A DNA stretch of 64,000 bases from Eubacterium sp. (GCA_017463985.1 JAFUEH010000014.1:1-64000), one strand, 5' to 3'; positions 8,584 through 18,965 are shown, counted from the stretch's first letter. A program made the numbers and translations. Notes: generated by a model from the letters alone, not told the origin.

Positions 8584-9285
8584 TTGGGGGGCGATTTTAT
8601 CAATGCTTTGACTAACTGGCTGAAGGACGGTCGTCATGCGCTGATCGTGATATTGGTGATCGGCACGGTGTTCACCTATTGGTGGCTGTTGCAGTTCCGT
8701 GATCGGCTAAGGCTCAACGCTTTTACCGCTGTACCGGCCGCGCTGGTGCATACCGCCTTCGGCGTGCTTTGCGTCATGTCCTTCGCGGTACTGGAGGTGT
8801 GGGATATCTCCGCCTTTGGTAACCTGAGCATTTTCGGCGCTACTTTTTTCATGCCGATCCTGTTTTTTGCCTTTGCAAAGCTAGGGAAAAGAAGTGCTGC
8901 CGATGTGTTTGATATCGGCTGTGTGAGTATGCTGTTTACGCTGCTATGCTCGCGCTTTAACTGTCTGATCAGCGGCTGCTGCTACGGCATCAGCTTTTTC
9001 GGAAGCGACACCGTGCTTTGGCCGACCAGAGAGCTGGAGATCGCCTTTTACGCGGTACTGATCACGGTGCTTGCGATAAAAACAAAGAGAAATCAGAGCC
9101 GCGGCCGCAATTATCCGATCTATATGATCGCGTACGGCGTCTTTCGGTTCATTTTGGAATGGTTCCGCTTCTACGGCGGTAATTCGGTAATCCACCGCGC
9201 TCATATTTGGGCTGTGGTTTCACTCTGCCTTGGCCTGAGCATTCTGGCAGAGATAAATACAAAACAAAAGAAAGTTAGGAGTTGA
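8584..9285 (+). CDS. Prolipoprotein diacylglyceryl transferase-like membrane protein
   Basis: A 233-residue membrane protein with about seven hydrophobic segments. It has the Lgt-type core: [12 protein letters not shown] (about residues 122-133, the GCCYG variant seen in Lgt-like proteins of surface-polysaccharide loci), then [10 protein letters not shown], and [14 protein letters not shown] near the end. True Lgt transfers diacylglycerol from phosphatidylglycerol to lipobox cysteines; whether this copy acts on lipoproteins or on the glycan locus products is unknown. The start is uncertain: TTG at 8584 opens the frame but has no clear ribosome site, and the GGGGGG lies inside the frame. A housekeeping lgt probably exists elsewhere. 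Confidence 0.65.
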   Translation: MGGDFINALTNWLKDGRHALIVILVIGTVFTYWWLLQFRDRLRLNAFTAVPAALVHTAFGVLCVMSFAVLEVWDISAFGNLSIFGATFFMPILFFAFAKLGKRSAADVFDIGCVSMLFTLLCSRFNCLISGCCYGISFFGSDTVLWPTRELEIAFYAVLITVLAIKTKRNQSRGRNYPIYMIAYGVFRFILEWFRFYGGNSVIHRAHIWAVVSLCLGLSILAEINTKQKKVRS

Positions 9286-9289
9286 AATT

Positions 9290-12200
9290 ATGAATAGTGT
9301 CAAAAACGTAGCCCGCAGGTTTTTATCACTATCCCTGTCGCTGGTGATGGTATTATTGCTGATACCGTCGATGACCTTTACGGCCCTTGGCGCCGATGTG
9401 ACAGGCTTAACCGACAGCAATATTGTTCTGACCTCCTCCGGTTCAGGAACGTGGTCTGCTAACGGCAGAATGGTCAACGGTTCCGTTTCTGCTTCCGGCG
9501 GCTGTAACAGCAGTGCGCAAAGCGCGCAGCTTGTTATCAAGAACAATAAATCTACCACAGCAACACTTTCCTTCGCATATACCCTGACGCTTAACAGCGG
9601 TTCTGCCAGCATCGGCGGTACAGCTGTTACCGCGAACGGTACCTTCAGCCGCGAAATTGCTTCCGGCGGCAGCATCAATGTTTCTATTACCTCTGCAAAG
9701 GACGAAGGCAGTACGACTTCGATCGTACTCAGCGACATTTCGCTGCTTGCTAACGTGGATGCAAAGGTCACCTTTGCCGCTGCCGAGCACGGCTCCTATA
9801 CCGTGGACGGTACGGCCATCACCGCAGAAACAACGATCACGAAGAATTCTTCCGAGACCTTTTCGCTGGTTGCCACGCCGGCATCAGGCTATAAATTCTA
9901 CAGATGGCTCAACGTAACGGACAATACCTTTATCGGTACGACGTCGTCGCTGACAATCGGTTTTGATGCGGATCTTACCGTTAAGCCGTTATTCATTGCC
10001 AGCGCTACGCCTGTTTTCTCCGTATCCGGCGCAGAATTTCTTGATCTGAACGAGGCGATCACTTACGCTACCGATAACAGTAAGTCGACGATCGTGCTGG
10101 TAGAAAACGGTTCACTCAATGCAGGTACCTATACGATCCCGTCCGGTAAAACGCTGTTGATCCCGTTTGATGATGCGTATACTGTCTATACGACGACGCC
10201 GGAGGTGCTCTATAATTCCTATACGACGCCCAGCGCCTATCGAACACTGACCATGAAAAGCGGCGCTAAGATCGTGGTAGCGAACGGCGGTAAGCTCGCT
10301 GTACCGTCAAAGCTCAGTGCAAAGGGCACCAGTAGTGGCTCCTATAACGGTACGCCAACCGGAAAGCACGGCCGTATTACCATGGAAAGCGGCAGTAATA
10401 TTGAAGTCCAGAGCGGCGGCGGTCTGTATGTTTACGGCTACATCAGCGGCTCCGGTGCGGTTAGCGCACTCTCCGGTGCAACGGTCTATGAGGCCTTCCA
10501 GATCCGTTCTTGGCGCGGCGGCTCCGCTACGACCAGTATGATCAATAAAAAGGTCTTCCCGATGAACCAGTATTATGTGCAGAATATCGAAGCGCCGCTG
10601 ACGCTATATGCCGGCGCTACGGAAAAGGTGTATACCTCTGTGAACATGAGCAGCTCCTCTTATCCGACCTCTGCTACGTTCATCGGCTCCGGCGGTTTAT
10701 TTAACCCGACCTCCGGTTCGATTACAAAGCGCTTTGACGGTCCGAGCGACAGACTGATCATGGATATTAACGGTAACTTCACCATGAGCTCCATGTCCCT
10801 TAGCATCGCCGGTCAGAGCGTGAATACGAGCAATTTCGTATTGCCTATCAACAGTAATATTACGATCAATATCAACTCCGGTACAACGAATATCAATAAC
10901 GACGTTGCCTTCTTCCCGGGCGCTAAAGTAACGCTGGGCAGTAACGCACAGCTGTCGATCGGCAGTAGTGCCAACGTATATCTTTATGACAGCAGCGAGT
11001 GGGGCGCTTATGCCGCTTCCGGTTTAAATTTAGTCGTCGTTGGCTATTCTGCCGCTAACGGCACTACTGCGAAGCGCACTGCCGCCAGTCTGACGGACGC
11101 TGTTTTTGACATCAACGGCACCGTCAATATTAACGGTAAGCTGTACACGACTACCAGCGGTGCGGATATTACCTCGAGCCAAAAGACAGGCCGCGTGAAT
11201 TTCAAAACAGCGGCACCGGCTGATACCACGACCCAGCAGGTAACGCAAAGCGGCACCTCCATCACGTATGTTGATATTAAGGTCACCTCCGCTCAGCTGC
11301 ATAACGGCGACGGCTCTTATACTGCGACTGCCGGTTCTGCTGCTGACGATCTGTATACTTACAGTGCTAAGCAGAATAAGTGGATCAAGGGCGAGGAGGC
11401 CTCTGAAACCTATACCGTTACGTGGAAGAATGCTGACGGTACCGTACTGGAGACGGATACGGACGTCGCTGCCGGTACCGTACCGACTTATGACAGTGAG
11501 ACACCGACAAAGGCCGCTACCGCACAGTATTCCTATACCTTCAGCGGTTGGACGCCGACCGTTACCGCCGTGACCGGCGATATCACTTATACTGCCACCT
11601 TTACACAGACAGTTAACAGCTATACTGTTACATGGAAGAATGAGGACGGCACGGTGCTGGAAACTGATAATAACATTCCTTACGGAACCGTTCCGACTTA
11701 TGACGGCACGACACCGACCAAGGCAGCTACCGCACAGTATTCCTATACTTTCAGCGGTTGGACGCCGACCGTTACCGCCGTGACCGGCGACATTACCTAT
11801 ACTGCTACCTTTACGCAGACAGTTAACAGCTATACTGTTACGTGGAAAAATGAGGACGGCACGGTGCTGGAAACCGATAACAACGTTCCTTACGGAACCG
11901 TACCGACTTATGACGGCACAACACCGACCAAGGCTGCCATCGCACAGTATTCCTACACCTTCAGCGGCTGGACGCCGGAATTGACAGCTGTTACGGGCGA
12001 CTGTGAATATACGGCAACGTATACGGCTATCGCCCAGACAATCACTGTCAGCGGCAAGGTGCTGATTGCTTCCGACATCTCTGGTACAGCGACTGCTTAT
12101 GGTCTCCGCGGCGTAGTTGTTTATGCAGTTGACGGTGAAGGCAATGTAATTGCACAGACCGTTTCTAATGCAGAAGGCGATAAGGCAACTTGGGGTGATT

Positions 12201-12529
12201 ATACGCTTGAAGTTCCTGCCGGCACGACCCAATTGTATGTTGGTAATCCTGTAAAGGGTGCTGACAGCATTGTGAACAGAGGCTTTACCATTGCCGGTGA
12301 TGCTAATCTGACAGGCGCTGATGTAGCAGTTGTTATGTGTGATTACAACGATGATGGTGTTATTAACTCGACGGATAAGGGTAGATTTAATGACTCGGTA
12401 AGAGGTGAATATAGCATTTATGCTGATTTCAACCTTGACGGTGTTGTTAACCCAACAGATAAGGGTAGATTTAACGACTTGCTTAGAACCGGTGATAAAG
12501 GCGTTTCATATACTGAATTATCTTTTTGA
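9290..12529 (+). CDS. Large secreted repeat protein with C-terminal dockerin
   Basis: A 1079-residue exported protein. It has a signal peptide at 1-35 (KN...RRF, hydrophobic core, cut near TALGA), a Ser/Thr/Gly-rich beta-strand part, and an InlB/bacterial-repeat-like module around 158-245 (GYKFYRW). A long low-complexity beta-helix-like stretch follows. Next come three 70-residue copies starting [15 protein letters not shown] (about 708-917) and a beta-sandwich domain (about 918-1010, [12 protein letters not shown]). A two-loop type I dockerin closes it (about 1017-1065; [18 protein letters not shown] and [18 protein letters not shown]), with the Ca2+ ligands D-N-D-G-N-D intact. The dockerin predicts docking to a cohesin on the cell surface, but no cohesin gene is in the window. 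The last 160 residues are nearly the same as those of the next gene. The passenger function is not recognised. Confidence 0.85.
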   Translation: MNSVKNVARRFLSLSLSLVMVLLLIPSMTFTALGADVTGLTDSNIVLTSSGSGTWSANGRMVNGSVSASGGCNSSAQSAQLVIKNNKSTTATLSFAYTLTLNSGSASIGGTAVTANGTFSREIASGGSINVSITSAKDEGSTTSIVLSDISLLANVDAKVTFAAAEHGSYTVDGTAITAETTITKNSSETFSLVATPASGYKFYRWLNVTDNTFIGTTSSLTIGFDADLTVKPLFIASATPVFSVSGAEFLDLNEAITYATDNSKSTIVLVENGSLNAGTYTIPSGKTLLIPFDDAYTVYTTTPEVLYNSYTTPSAYRTLTMKSGAKIVVANGGKLAVPSKLSAKGTSSGSYNGTPTGKHGRITMESGSNIEVQSGGGLYVYGYISGSGAVSALSGATVYEAFQIRSWRGGSATTSMINKKVFPMNQYYVQNIEAPLTLYAGATEKVYTSVNMSSSSYPTSATFIGSGGLFNPTSGSITKRFDGPSDRLIMDINGNFTMSSMSLSIAGQSVNTSNFVLPINSNITININSGTTNINNDVAFFPGAKVTLGSNAQLSIGSSANVYLYDSSEWGAYAASGLNLVVVGYSAANGTTAKRTAASLTDAVFDINGTVNINGKLYTTTSGADITSSQKTGRVNFKTAAPADTTTQQVTQSGTSITYVDIKVTSAQLHNGDGSYTATAGSAADDLYTYSAKQNKWIKGEEASETYTVTWKNADGTVLETDTDVAAGTVPTYDSETPTKAATAQYSYTFSGWTPTVTAVTGDITYTATFTQTVNSYTVTWKNEDGTVLETDNNIPYGTVPTYDGTTPTKAATAQYSYTFSGWTPTVTAVTGDITYTATFTQTVNSYTVTWKNEDGTVLETDNNVPYGTVPTYDGTTPTKAAIAQYSYTFSGWTPELTAVTGDCEYTATYTAIAQTITVSGKVLIASDISGTATAYGLRGVVVYAVDGEGNVIAQTVSNAEGDKATWGDYTLEVPAGTTQLYVGNPVKGADSIVNRGFTIAGDANLTGADVAVVMCDYNDDGVINSTDKGRFNDSVRGEYSIYADFNLDGVVNPTDKGRFNDLLRTGDKGVSYTELSF
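11411..12040 (+). repeat. Three tandem 210-bp coding repeats
   Basis: Copies start at 11411, 11621 and 11831 with an exact 210-base (70-codon) period and high DNA identity, particularly copies 2 and 3. Each encodes a beta-rich TVTWKN...FSGWTP unit of the listerial/InlB-repeat type. They are in frame inside the preceding gene. Confidence 0.9.
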
Positions 12530-12601
12530 TTTTTACTTTGCAAACGTTAATGCAATCACCTTTACTGTCGATAATAAACATATTATAAAAAGGAGAAAAT
12601 A

Positions 12602-15600
12602 ATGAAGCAAATACGTCGATTGCTATCTGTACTCCTGTCAATGCTTCTGCTGCTGAACGCTGTCTTTGCCGGTGGGCTGACAGCGCTGGCTGCAGAGGTG
12701 GATACAACAGATTACGAGGCGTTCCTGTCTAATCTTGAGGTGCTGGAAGGCTATGCCGCTGATTATGTGCAGAAAAATACGTCTGATAATACCACCCAGC
12801 TGGTCATCAACTACGTCAGGACAGGCGTGGATAAATATACAACCAGCTCCTGGGAAATTTTGGCCGGTGCTGAAAATAAAGACTTCACGCAATATGTTGC
12901 AACGCAGGATGCGCTTTACGGCACAACTGCCTCAGACCTGAAATCGCTCCATAATTTTCAGGTTCCGAACGGCGACGATGTTGACTTTGCACACATGTTC
13001 GGCAGCATGGACGTGGCCTATTATTCCACGGCACAGGGCGCCAGCGCCTCTTTAGTGCGTTCCCGTGCAGACCTTGCCAGCTGGGCCGGCGACGTCTGTG
13101 ACCTCGTCCTTATCTCCAGCCGTGATAAAACAATGGCTGCCGATGATGTCGAGACGCTGTCGCAGCTCATCTATGATAAATATCTCGGTGAGAATTATGA
13201 CTATGCCTTCGGACAGGATGATATTTACGGCGACCTTGACTCTTTCTATATTCTGGAGGAGCTGAAAAAAGGCGACCACACGATCAGCGAGATCATTCGC
13301 GATTATTTCACGGAGTCGCTGACGGACGAAGCGCGTGCAGATTATTTCCTGAAAAACCGCTTTGAGAGCGTTGTTTCTAAGAATGATATTCGTGCGCTCG
13401 TTTACAGAGCCTATATCAATAATTCCCTGATGTATACGCTGGAGTGCTCCCGTAGCCTGCAGTATAAAACAGATTTGCGTACGGCTTGTCTTTACGCTTT
13501 TGCCGATTATCTTTTCAATTTGGCTGGCGATCCCGATGCAGAGGATACCGTCGGTGAAGAGGAAGAAACACTGGCCGATAACGACTATTACTCTGTATTT
13601 TCCTCGACAACGACAAAGCTGGCGCCGGGTGTCAAGCAGGATGTCAAATACGCCCTGACAAAGGACAATAAGCAGATTGCCTATTATCTTGCTACGGTCG
13701 ATATCAACCGTGACGATGTCAATCTGTATGCCAACTACAATAATAATGACCCGACCTCGTGGGCGATGTCGCGTGTGACGGATCAGATGGCCGTGATTCA
13801 GGCTAAGCACTCCGATCCTGAGGATACTGAGAATTATATTGAAAATTATAATACGATCGTCGGTGTCAATGCGGATTTCTTTAATATGACTACCGGTAAG
13901 CCTACCGGTGTATTGGTGATGGACGGTGTGGAGTATGCACCGCATAATTACCGTGCAGACAGAGGCTTCTTTGCGCTGCTTAAGGACGGCACGCCGGTAA
14001 TCGGCTCCGGTACAGACTGGGACGAGATCAGAGACAATGTCCGTGAAGCTGTCGGCGGCAGCCTGGTGCTGATCAAGGACGGCGAACTGGTCAATCAGGG
14101 AACGGTTTCTGATTATTACGGTACCAGAGCGCCACGTACGGCGATCGGTGTTACCGCTGAGGGCAAGCTAGTGCTGATGGTGCTTGACGGCCGTCAGGAG
14201 CCATTCTCTGCCGGCGGTAATCTAGCCGAAATTGCACAGATCATGCTTGATGCCGGCTGTGTGGAAGCGATCAACCTGGACGGCGGCGGTTCTTCTACCT
14301 TTGCTGCAAAGCAGGAGGGCGCTGATGAAGTAACGATCGTGAACCGTCCTTCCGACGGCTATGAGCGTTCTGTCAGCTCCTCACTGGTCGTGGTTTCTAC
14401 TGCGGAGCCTTCCAATAAATTTGACCATCTGCTGATTGAAACAGAAACAGATTATCTGACGGTTGGCAGCTCCTTGGAGATGACGCTGAACGGTGTCAGC
14501 ACGACCGGCAATTCCGCTGAAATTCCGGAAGGCGCTACCTACCAGCTCGTGAATGATACGGTTGGTCACATCGATCAGGACGTATTCTATGCTGACCGTG
14601 AGGGTGAAACCGAGGTGCGTGTGGTTTACGACGGTGAAGTGATCGGCTCTAAAACGCTGTATGTTGTTACACCGGAGCGTGTGTTCTTTACCAAAACCAG
14701 TATGGATCTGATTTTTGGTGTCAGCACACCGTTACCGATCAGTGCTACTTACGGCGGCAATCCGGTCAAAATCAATGTCAATGATATTGATTTCAGCCTC
14801 AGCAACAGCGCTGCCGGTGTGTTTGACGGCTTTACCTTTACTGCTTCTGAGGATTGCGGCCTGAAAAATACCGTGATCTATGCGATGCTGAGCAGCAATT
14901 ACGATATTAAAGCGCAGCTGTCAGTTTCTATGTATGACGAGGGCGCAGCGATATTTGATTTTGATAACGCTATGTTCGGTGACAGGTTACTTGCTTGGAA
15001 CAGGGTAGTGGATAATGCGACAACGACCAATAATAAGGCGTACTATATTATTCAGAAGGGCGATATGCCTGCAGAATACACCTTTGCGATCGACGCAAGA
15101 GCGATTCCGTTCCCGCCGCAGCTGGCCAGCTTAGTAGGCATGGTTGCCGGTTCGGACGTCGAGGGTGTTACCCCGTGGAATATCCTGCTGCAGCTGGCGG
15201 AGCGTGTCAGCGCCATGACAGAGGTTACGGTTACTCTGCGCTTTGCTGAGGGGATTGATATTGACTATTCCAATATCGCGGTCGTCAACGATTATTTCTA
15301 TCTGAAATCAGCAACGATGGCAGAGAACGCCAATAACCTGATCATTAAAATCGGTTGGCGCAAGCAGAGTGAACCGATCGATGCTGAAACGGCTAACCCA
15401 ATCTGTATTCTGAGCGGTATCCGTGTCACGCCGACTGATGCTGCCGGTTGGAACGAGGAGGACAATACGCTAAACGTGGCGATGTCCGGTTCATTACATT
15501 ATGATATCGGTCTGCGCGCTTCTTCTCTGTACACGATGTCACAGGATCCGACGTTCCAGCAAACTTATGGTATCACTGACTATGTCAATCCTGACGATCC

Positions 15601-17635
15601 CAGCGATAAGGGCGGCTTTATGATGTACGATTTCCTTTCTATCGAGGATATCTTTACGCTCGACCGCAGCATGAAGCAGGGATGGCAGAATTTCAACGGC
15701 ACGCTATATTATTTTGAGGATAATCAGCCGCTTACCGGTGTTCATCAGCTCCCGAGCCTTGACGATCCGACAACGCTGATCTACTATAATTTAGGTGAGG
15801 ACGGCGCTAAGCACGAGCTGTATACCGGTTTGATTGAAGAGGACGGCAATGTCCGCTATGCGCTGCGCGGCGTGCTGCGCACCGGCTGGTTCGCTTACAA
15901 TACGGATAACTATTATTTCGATGAAAACGGCAATGCCCTGGACGGCGAGCAGGTAATTGACGGCTATCACTTCCTGTTTGAAAATCATATTTTAAAGGAA
16001 GGTCAGCTGATTCACACGAATCTCGGCACGATCTACCGCTGGGCGGACGGGTATCTGAGCCGCGCATGGTTTGAATATCAGGGCAACACTTATTATGTGA
16101 ATGAAAGCCGCTATCTGGAGACAGGTCTGACAATGATCTCACTGTCCAACAGCGGTTATAGTGTGCATCTGTTTGATGAAAACGGCGCGCTGCTGCACAC
16201 CTATACGGACGAAGGGCTTGTTTCTGACGGCGATCTGACCGTTTATGTAAAGGACGGCTTTGCCCAGTATCAAGGTCTTGTTCAGGACGATGAGGGTAAT
16301 ATCTACTATATCAACAGCGCCAAACGTGCCGTGAAGGATTGCGATTATCCGATCAGCGCCGCTAAAACGAACGGTATTTTGCCGGCCGATACGTATCATT
16401 TTGGTCCGGACGGCAAATTAGTGATCGATTTTTCAAAGAACGGTCTGTGCTTTGATGATGACGGTGAGATTCGATATTATGTTGACGGCTTAGCCCAATA
16501 TCAGGGCTTGGTGAAGGCTGACGACGGCAGTATTTACTATATCACCAGCCAAAAGAAGGCGGCAAAGAACTGTACTTGCACCGTATACTCCACCAAAACA
16601 AACGGTATTCTGACGCCGGGCACTTATGAATTCGGCCCGGACGGCAAGCTGGTGGTCGAGGAAGCGAAGAACGGTCTGTGCTTTGACGATGACGGCGAGA
16701 TCCGCTATTATGTTGACGGTGTTCCGCAGTATCAGGGTCTTGTACAGACAGAGGACGGCAGCATTTATTATATCAACAGTGCCAAGGTCGCTGTTAAGAA
16801 TCAGTCGAACATGGTCTATTCCACCAAAACGAACGGTATTCTGCCGCCCGGTACTTACGACTTCGGCCCCGACGGTAAGCTGATTGTTGAAGAGGTCAAG
16901 AACGGCCTTTCCTTTGACGATGACGGCGAGATCCGCTATTATGTTAACGGTGTGGCCCAGTATCAGGGCTTTGTACAGGATGAGGACGGCAACGTGTATT
17001 ACATTAACAGCGCTAAGACTGCTGTCAAAGACTGTGTTTACGCTGTCAATGCTTCCAAGGTTAACGGTATTCTTCCGTCCGGTACCTATCAGTTTGATGC
17101 CGACGGTAAGGTGGTTGGCGCGGTGAATAAAAAGACGATCACTGTCAGTGGTAAGGTCGTATTTGCAAAGGATGTTGAAGGCACTGCCACAAATTACGGA
17201 CTCCGCGGTGTTGTTGTTTATGCAGTTGACAAAAACGGCGAGATCATTGCGCAGACAACGACTTACAGTTCGGAGGAATACACAGCGGAGGAGAAGGCCA
17301 AGTTCGGCACCTTTACGCTGGAGGTTCCGACCGGTACGACGCAGCTTTGGGTCGGTGATCCCGAAAAGGGCGGCGATTGTATTGTGAACAGATCATTTAC
17401 GGTTGCCGGTACAAGAGACGTTACTGGTGCTGTTATTCCGGTCGTTTCCGGTGATTTCAATGACGACGGAGTTATTAACCCAACGGATAAGGGTAGATTT
17501 AATGACTCGTTAAGAGGTGAATATAGCATTTATGCTGATTTCAACCTTGACGGAGTTGTTAACTCAACAGATAAGGGTAGCTTTAATGACTTGCTTAGAA
17601 CTGGTACTGTTGAATATACTGATTTATCTTTTTAA
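12602..17635 (+). CDS. Giant secreted phosphodiester glycosidase with wall-binding-type repeats and dockerin
   Basis: A 1677-residue exported protein. It has a signal peptide (KQIRRLLSVLL..., cut near ALAAE, about residue 30) and an alpha-helical region to about 320. A NAGPA/DUF2233 phosphodiester glycosidase domain covers about 350-600, with VGVNADFFN, SDYYGTRAPRTAIGV and EAINLDGGGSSTF. Beta-rich domains extend to about 1020. Then come YYF/GW-type repeats (GWQNFNGTLYYFE) and four 77-residue repeats (about 1202-1509; DDDGEIRYYVDGVPQYQGLV). A beta-sandwich (ITVSGKVVFAKD) and a two-loop dockerin (about 1620-1665) end the protein. NAGPA relatives in Gram-positive exopolysaccharide loci are thought to act on sugar-1-phosphodiesters; with LicD in the same locus this suggests trimming of phosphodiester-linked groups on the polymer. 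A good AAAAGGAG lies before the ATG. Confidence 0.85.
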   Translation: MKQIRRLLSVLLSMLLLLNAVFAGGLTALAAEVDTTDYEAFLSNLEVLEGYAADYVQKNTSDNTTQLVINYVRTGVDKYTTSSWEILAGAENKDFTQYVATQDALYGTTASDLKSLHNFQVPNGDDVDFAHMFGSMDVAYYSTAQGASASLVRSRADLASWAGDVCDLVLISSRDKTMAADDVETLSQLIYDKYLGENYDYAFGQDDIYGDLDSFYILEELKKGDHTISEIIRDYFTESLTDEARADYFLKNRFESVVSKNDIRALVYRAYINNSLMYTLECSRSLQYKTDLRTACLYAFADYLFNLAGDPDAEDTVGEEEETLADNDYYSVFSSTTTKLAPGVKQDVKYALTKDNKQIAYYLATVDINRDDVNLYANYNNNDPTSWAMSRVTDQMAVIQAKHSDPEDTENYIENYNTIVGVNADFFNMTTGKPTGVLVMDGVEYAPHNYRADRGFFALLKDGTPVIGSGTDWDEIRDNVREAVGGSLVLIKDGELVNQGTVSDYYGTRAPRTAIGVTAEGKLVLMVLDGRQEPFSAGGNLAEIAQIMLDAGCVEAINLDGGGSSTFAAKQEGADEVTIVNRPSDGYERSVSSSLVVVSTAEPSNKFDHLLIETETDYLTVGSSLEMTLNGVSTTGNSAEIPEGATYQLVNDTVGHIDQDVFYADREGETEVRVVYDGEVIGSKTLYVVTPERVFFTKTSMDLIFGVSTPLPISATYGGNPVKINVNDIDFSLSNSAAGVFDGFTFTASEDCGLKNTVIYAMLSSNYDIKAQLSVSMYDEGAAIFDFDNAMFGDRLLAWNRVVDNATTTNNKAYYIIQKGDMPAEYTFAIDARAIPFPPQLASLVGMVAGSDVEGVTPWNILLQLAERVSAMTEVTVTLRFAEGIDIDYSNIAVVNDYFYLKSATMAENANNLIIKIGWRKQSEPIDAETANPICILSGIRVTPTDAAGWNEEDNTLNVAMSGSLHYDIGLRASSLYTMSQDPTFQQTYGITDYVNPDDPSDKGGFMMYDFLSIEDIFTLDRSMKQGWQNFNGTLYYFEDNQPLTGVHQLPSLDDPTTLIYYNLGEDGAKHELYTGLIEEDGNVRYALRGVLRTGWFAYNTDNYYFDENGNALDGEQVIDGYHFLFENHILKEGQLIHTNLGTIYRWADGYLSRAWFEYQGNTYYVNESRYLETGLTMISLSNSGYSVHLFDENGALLHTYTDEGLVSDGDLTVYVKDGFAQYQGLVQDDEGNIYYINSAKRAVKDCDYPISAAKTNGILPADTYHFGPDGKLVIDFSKNGLCFDDDGEIRYYVDGLAQYQGLVKADDGSIYYITSQKKAAKNCTCTVYSTKTNGILTPGTYEFGPDGKLVVEEAKNGLCFDDDGEIRYYVDGVPQYQGLVQTEDGSIYYINSAKVAVKNQSNMVYSTKTNGILPPGTYDFGPDGKLIVEEVKNGLSFDDDGEIRYYVNGVAQYQGFVQDEDGNVYYINSAKTAVKDCVYAVNASKVNGILPSGTYQFDADGKVVGAVNKKTITVSGKVVFAKDVEGTATNYGLRGVVVYAVDKNGEIIAQTTTYSSEEYTAEEKAKFGTFTLEVPTGTTQLWVGDPEKGGDCIVNRSFTVAGTRDVTGAVIPVVSGDFNDDGVINPTDKGRFNDSLRGEYSIYADFNLDGVVNSTDKGSFNDLLRTGTVEYTDLSF
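16205..17128 (+). repeat. Four tandem 231-bp coding repeats
   Basis: Units begin near 16205, 16436, 16667 and 16898 with a 231-base (77-codon) period. Each contains YYVDG.aQYQGlV..dGsIYYInSaK and TNGILp.gTY.FgPDGKLv. The first copy is the most divergent. The aromatic-Gly pattern resembles choline/glucan-binding repeats. Confidence 0.88.
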
Positions 17636-17667
17636 TTCCGTGTATTACAGGATGCTATACAATCTCT

Positions 17668-17785
17668 TGTGCTGTCGATAACAGAATACATAAAAAATGA
17701 AATTAATAATGAAGCAAATGCGTCGATTGATATCAGAGTTTCTGCTACAGCTTTGAGTTTGCCGGCGCATTTGGCCGGAATAAGA
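17668..17785 (+). pseudogene. Decayed 5' end of a third dockerin-type secreted gene
   Basis: The DNA matches the leader and first codons of the gene at 12602. CTGTCGATAA-A-ATA-TAAAAA is followed by ATGAAGCAAATGCGTCGATT (ATG at 17709), which reads MKQMRRLISEFLLQL and then stops at 17754. The distance from the upstream stop to this ATG (73 bases) equals that between the stop at 12529 and the ATG at 12602 (72 bases). The AGGAG ribosome site has mutated. It is therefore a relic of a third tandem paralogue, deleted after its signal-peptide region and now joined to the glycosyltransferase gene that follows. Confidence 0.75.
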
Positions 17786-17794
17786 CGATTAATT

Positions 17795-18964
17795 ATGAAA
17801 ATAGTTCACATTGCCGCCAGTATTCCGTATAACGATTACTGGGGTTATCAAGATAATTTATTACCGAAATATCAAATAAAATTGGGCCATGAGGTAACGC
17901 TGATCACCACGAACAGTATGCTCAAGGACGGCCGGCGTCACATTATTGACTGTGGCGAATACGATCTGAACGACGGTACGCATATCGTGCGTTTAGCCGT
18001 GAAAAAGTACCATCCCGCTGTCTGGACGTATATTAATGACCGACTGATCGGCCTGTATCCCGTGCTGTGTCGTGAAAAGCCTGATTTTATTTTCTTCCAC
18101 GGTATCTGCAGTATATCTATCACTGACGTGATCCGTTATAAAAAGAAGGTGAATCCTGCCTGCGTGATCGTGCAGGACAATCACCTGGATTACAATATCG
18201 GTCATAGCAGTACCGGCATTAAGAAAGTGATTTTGCAATCCTACTATCGCTTGATCAACCGTTATTCGATCCGTTACGTTAGTAAGGTATACGGCGTCAC
18301 ACCTTGGCGCAAGCTGTACGCTGAGGACTATTTCGGGATTCCGGCGGAGAAAACAGATGTCCTGATCATGGGAGCGGACGATGAAAAGATCGATTTTGCC
18401 CACCGTGATGAGATCCGTGTCCGTATCCGCAAGGAATACGGCGTTCAGGATGACGAATTTTTGGTGATCACCGGCGGTAAGTTGGACGCCAAAAAGGAAG
18501 TCCTTGCCTTAATGGAAGCGTGCCGTGAGCTGCCTCGGGTGCGGTTGCTGATCTTCGGCTGTGTGCTGCCGGATATTGAGGAGCGTTTTGAGGCATTGCT
18601 GGCGCAAAGCGAGAATGTTACGTTTATCGGCTGGCTCGACGCCGATCGGGTGTATGATTACTATTTTGCCGCCGATTTGGTAGCCTTCCCGGGACAGCAT
18701 TCTGTGCTGTGGGAGCAAGCCTGTGCAGCAAAGGTGCCTTGTCTGTTTGCGCGCTGGGACGGCATGGAACACGTCAATAACGGCGGTAACAGCGTTTTAG
18801 TGGACAAGATCGACAGTGATTCGCTGCGTGAGGAGATCCGGGCGCTCTGCTTCACAGACGCGTACCGAAAAATGCAGGAGATCGCCGCTTCACCGGCTAC
18901 CGATATTTATTTTTACAGCCATATTGCCGAAAAATCGCTGGAATGTGCGCCGAAGTCTAAATAG
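17795..18964 (+). CDS. Glycosyltransferase family 4
   Basis: A 389-residue GT-B glycosyltransferase. The N-terminal acceptor half starts MKIVHIAASIPYNDYWG, and the donor half begins with FLVITGGKLDAKKEV (about residues 221-235), followed by VTFIGWLDADRVYDYYFAAD and FPGQHSVLWEQACAAKVP (about 295-312). The ATG at 17795 is taken because the conserved domain begins there. Upstream in-frame codons belong to the decayed relic. The ribosome site is weak (GGAA about 12 bases upstream), perhaps because the relic was fused to this gene. It probably adds a sugar of the repeat unit. Confidence 0.82.
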   Translation: MKIVHIAASIPYNDYWGYQDNLLPKYQIKLGHEVTLITTNSMLKDGRRHIIDCGEYDLNDGTHIVRLAVKKYHPAVWTYINDRLIGLYPVLCREKPDFIFFHGICSISITDVIRYKKKVNPACVIVQDNHLDYNIGHSSTGIKKVILQSYYRLINRYSIRYVSKVYGVTPWRKLYAEDYFGIPAEKTDVLIMGADDEKIDFAHRDEIRVRIRKEYGVQDDEFLVITGGKLDAKKEVLALMEACRELPRVRLLIFGCVLPDIEERFEALLAQSENVTFIGWLDADRVYDYYFAADLVAFPGQHSVLWEQACAAKVPCLFARWDGMEHVNNGGNSVLVDKIDSDSLREEIRALCFTDAYRKMQEIAASPATDIYFYSHIAEKSLECAPKSK

Positions 18965-18965
18965 C

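Noticed and set aside
11411-12040. CRISPR-like regular repetition
   Set aside because: The 210-bp units are contiguous, in frame and protein coding; there are no short repeats with unique spacers. The same applies to the 231-bp units at 16205-17128. No CRISPR array or cas gene was found.
11030-12232. Long open frame on the minus strand (400 codons)
   Set aside because: It is the shadow of the tandem-repeat part of the secreted dockerin gene. It has no ribosome site, its repeated composition mirrors the plus strand, and no family is recognised.
9290-17635. Scaffoldin or cellulase cluster
   Set aside because: Dockerins are clear, but no cohesin domain or plant-polymer glycoside hydrolase was seen, so a cellulosome gene cluster cannot be claimed.
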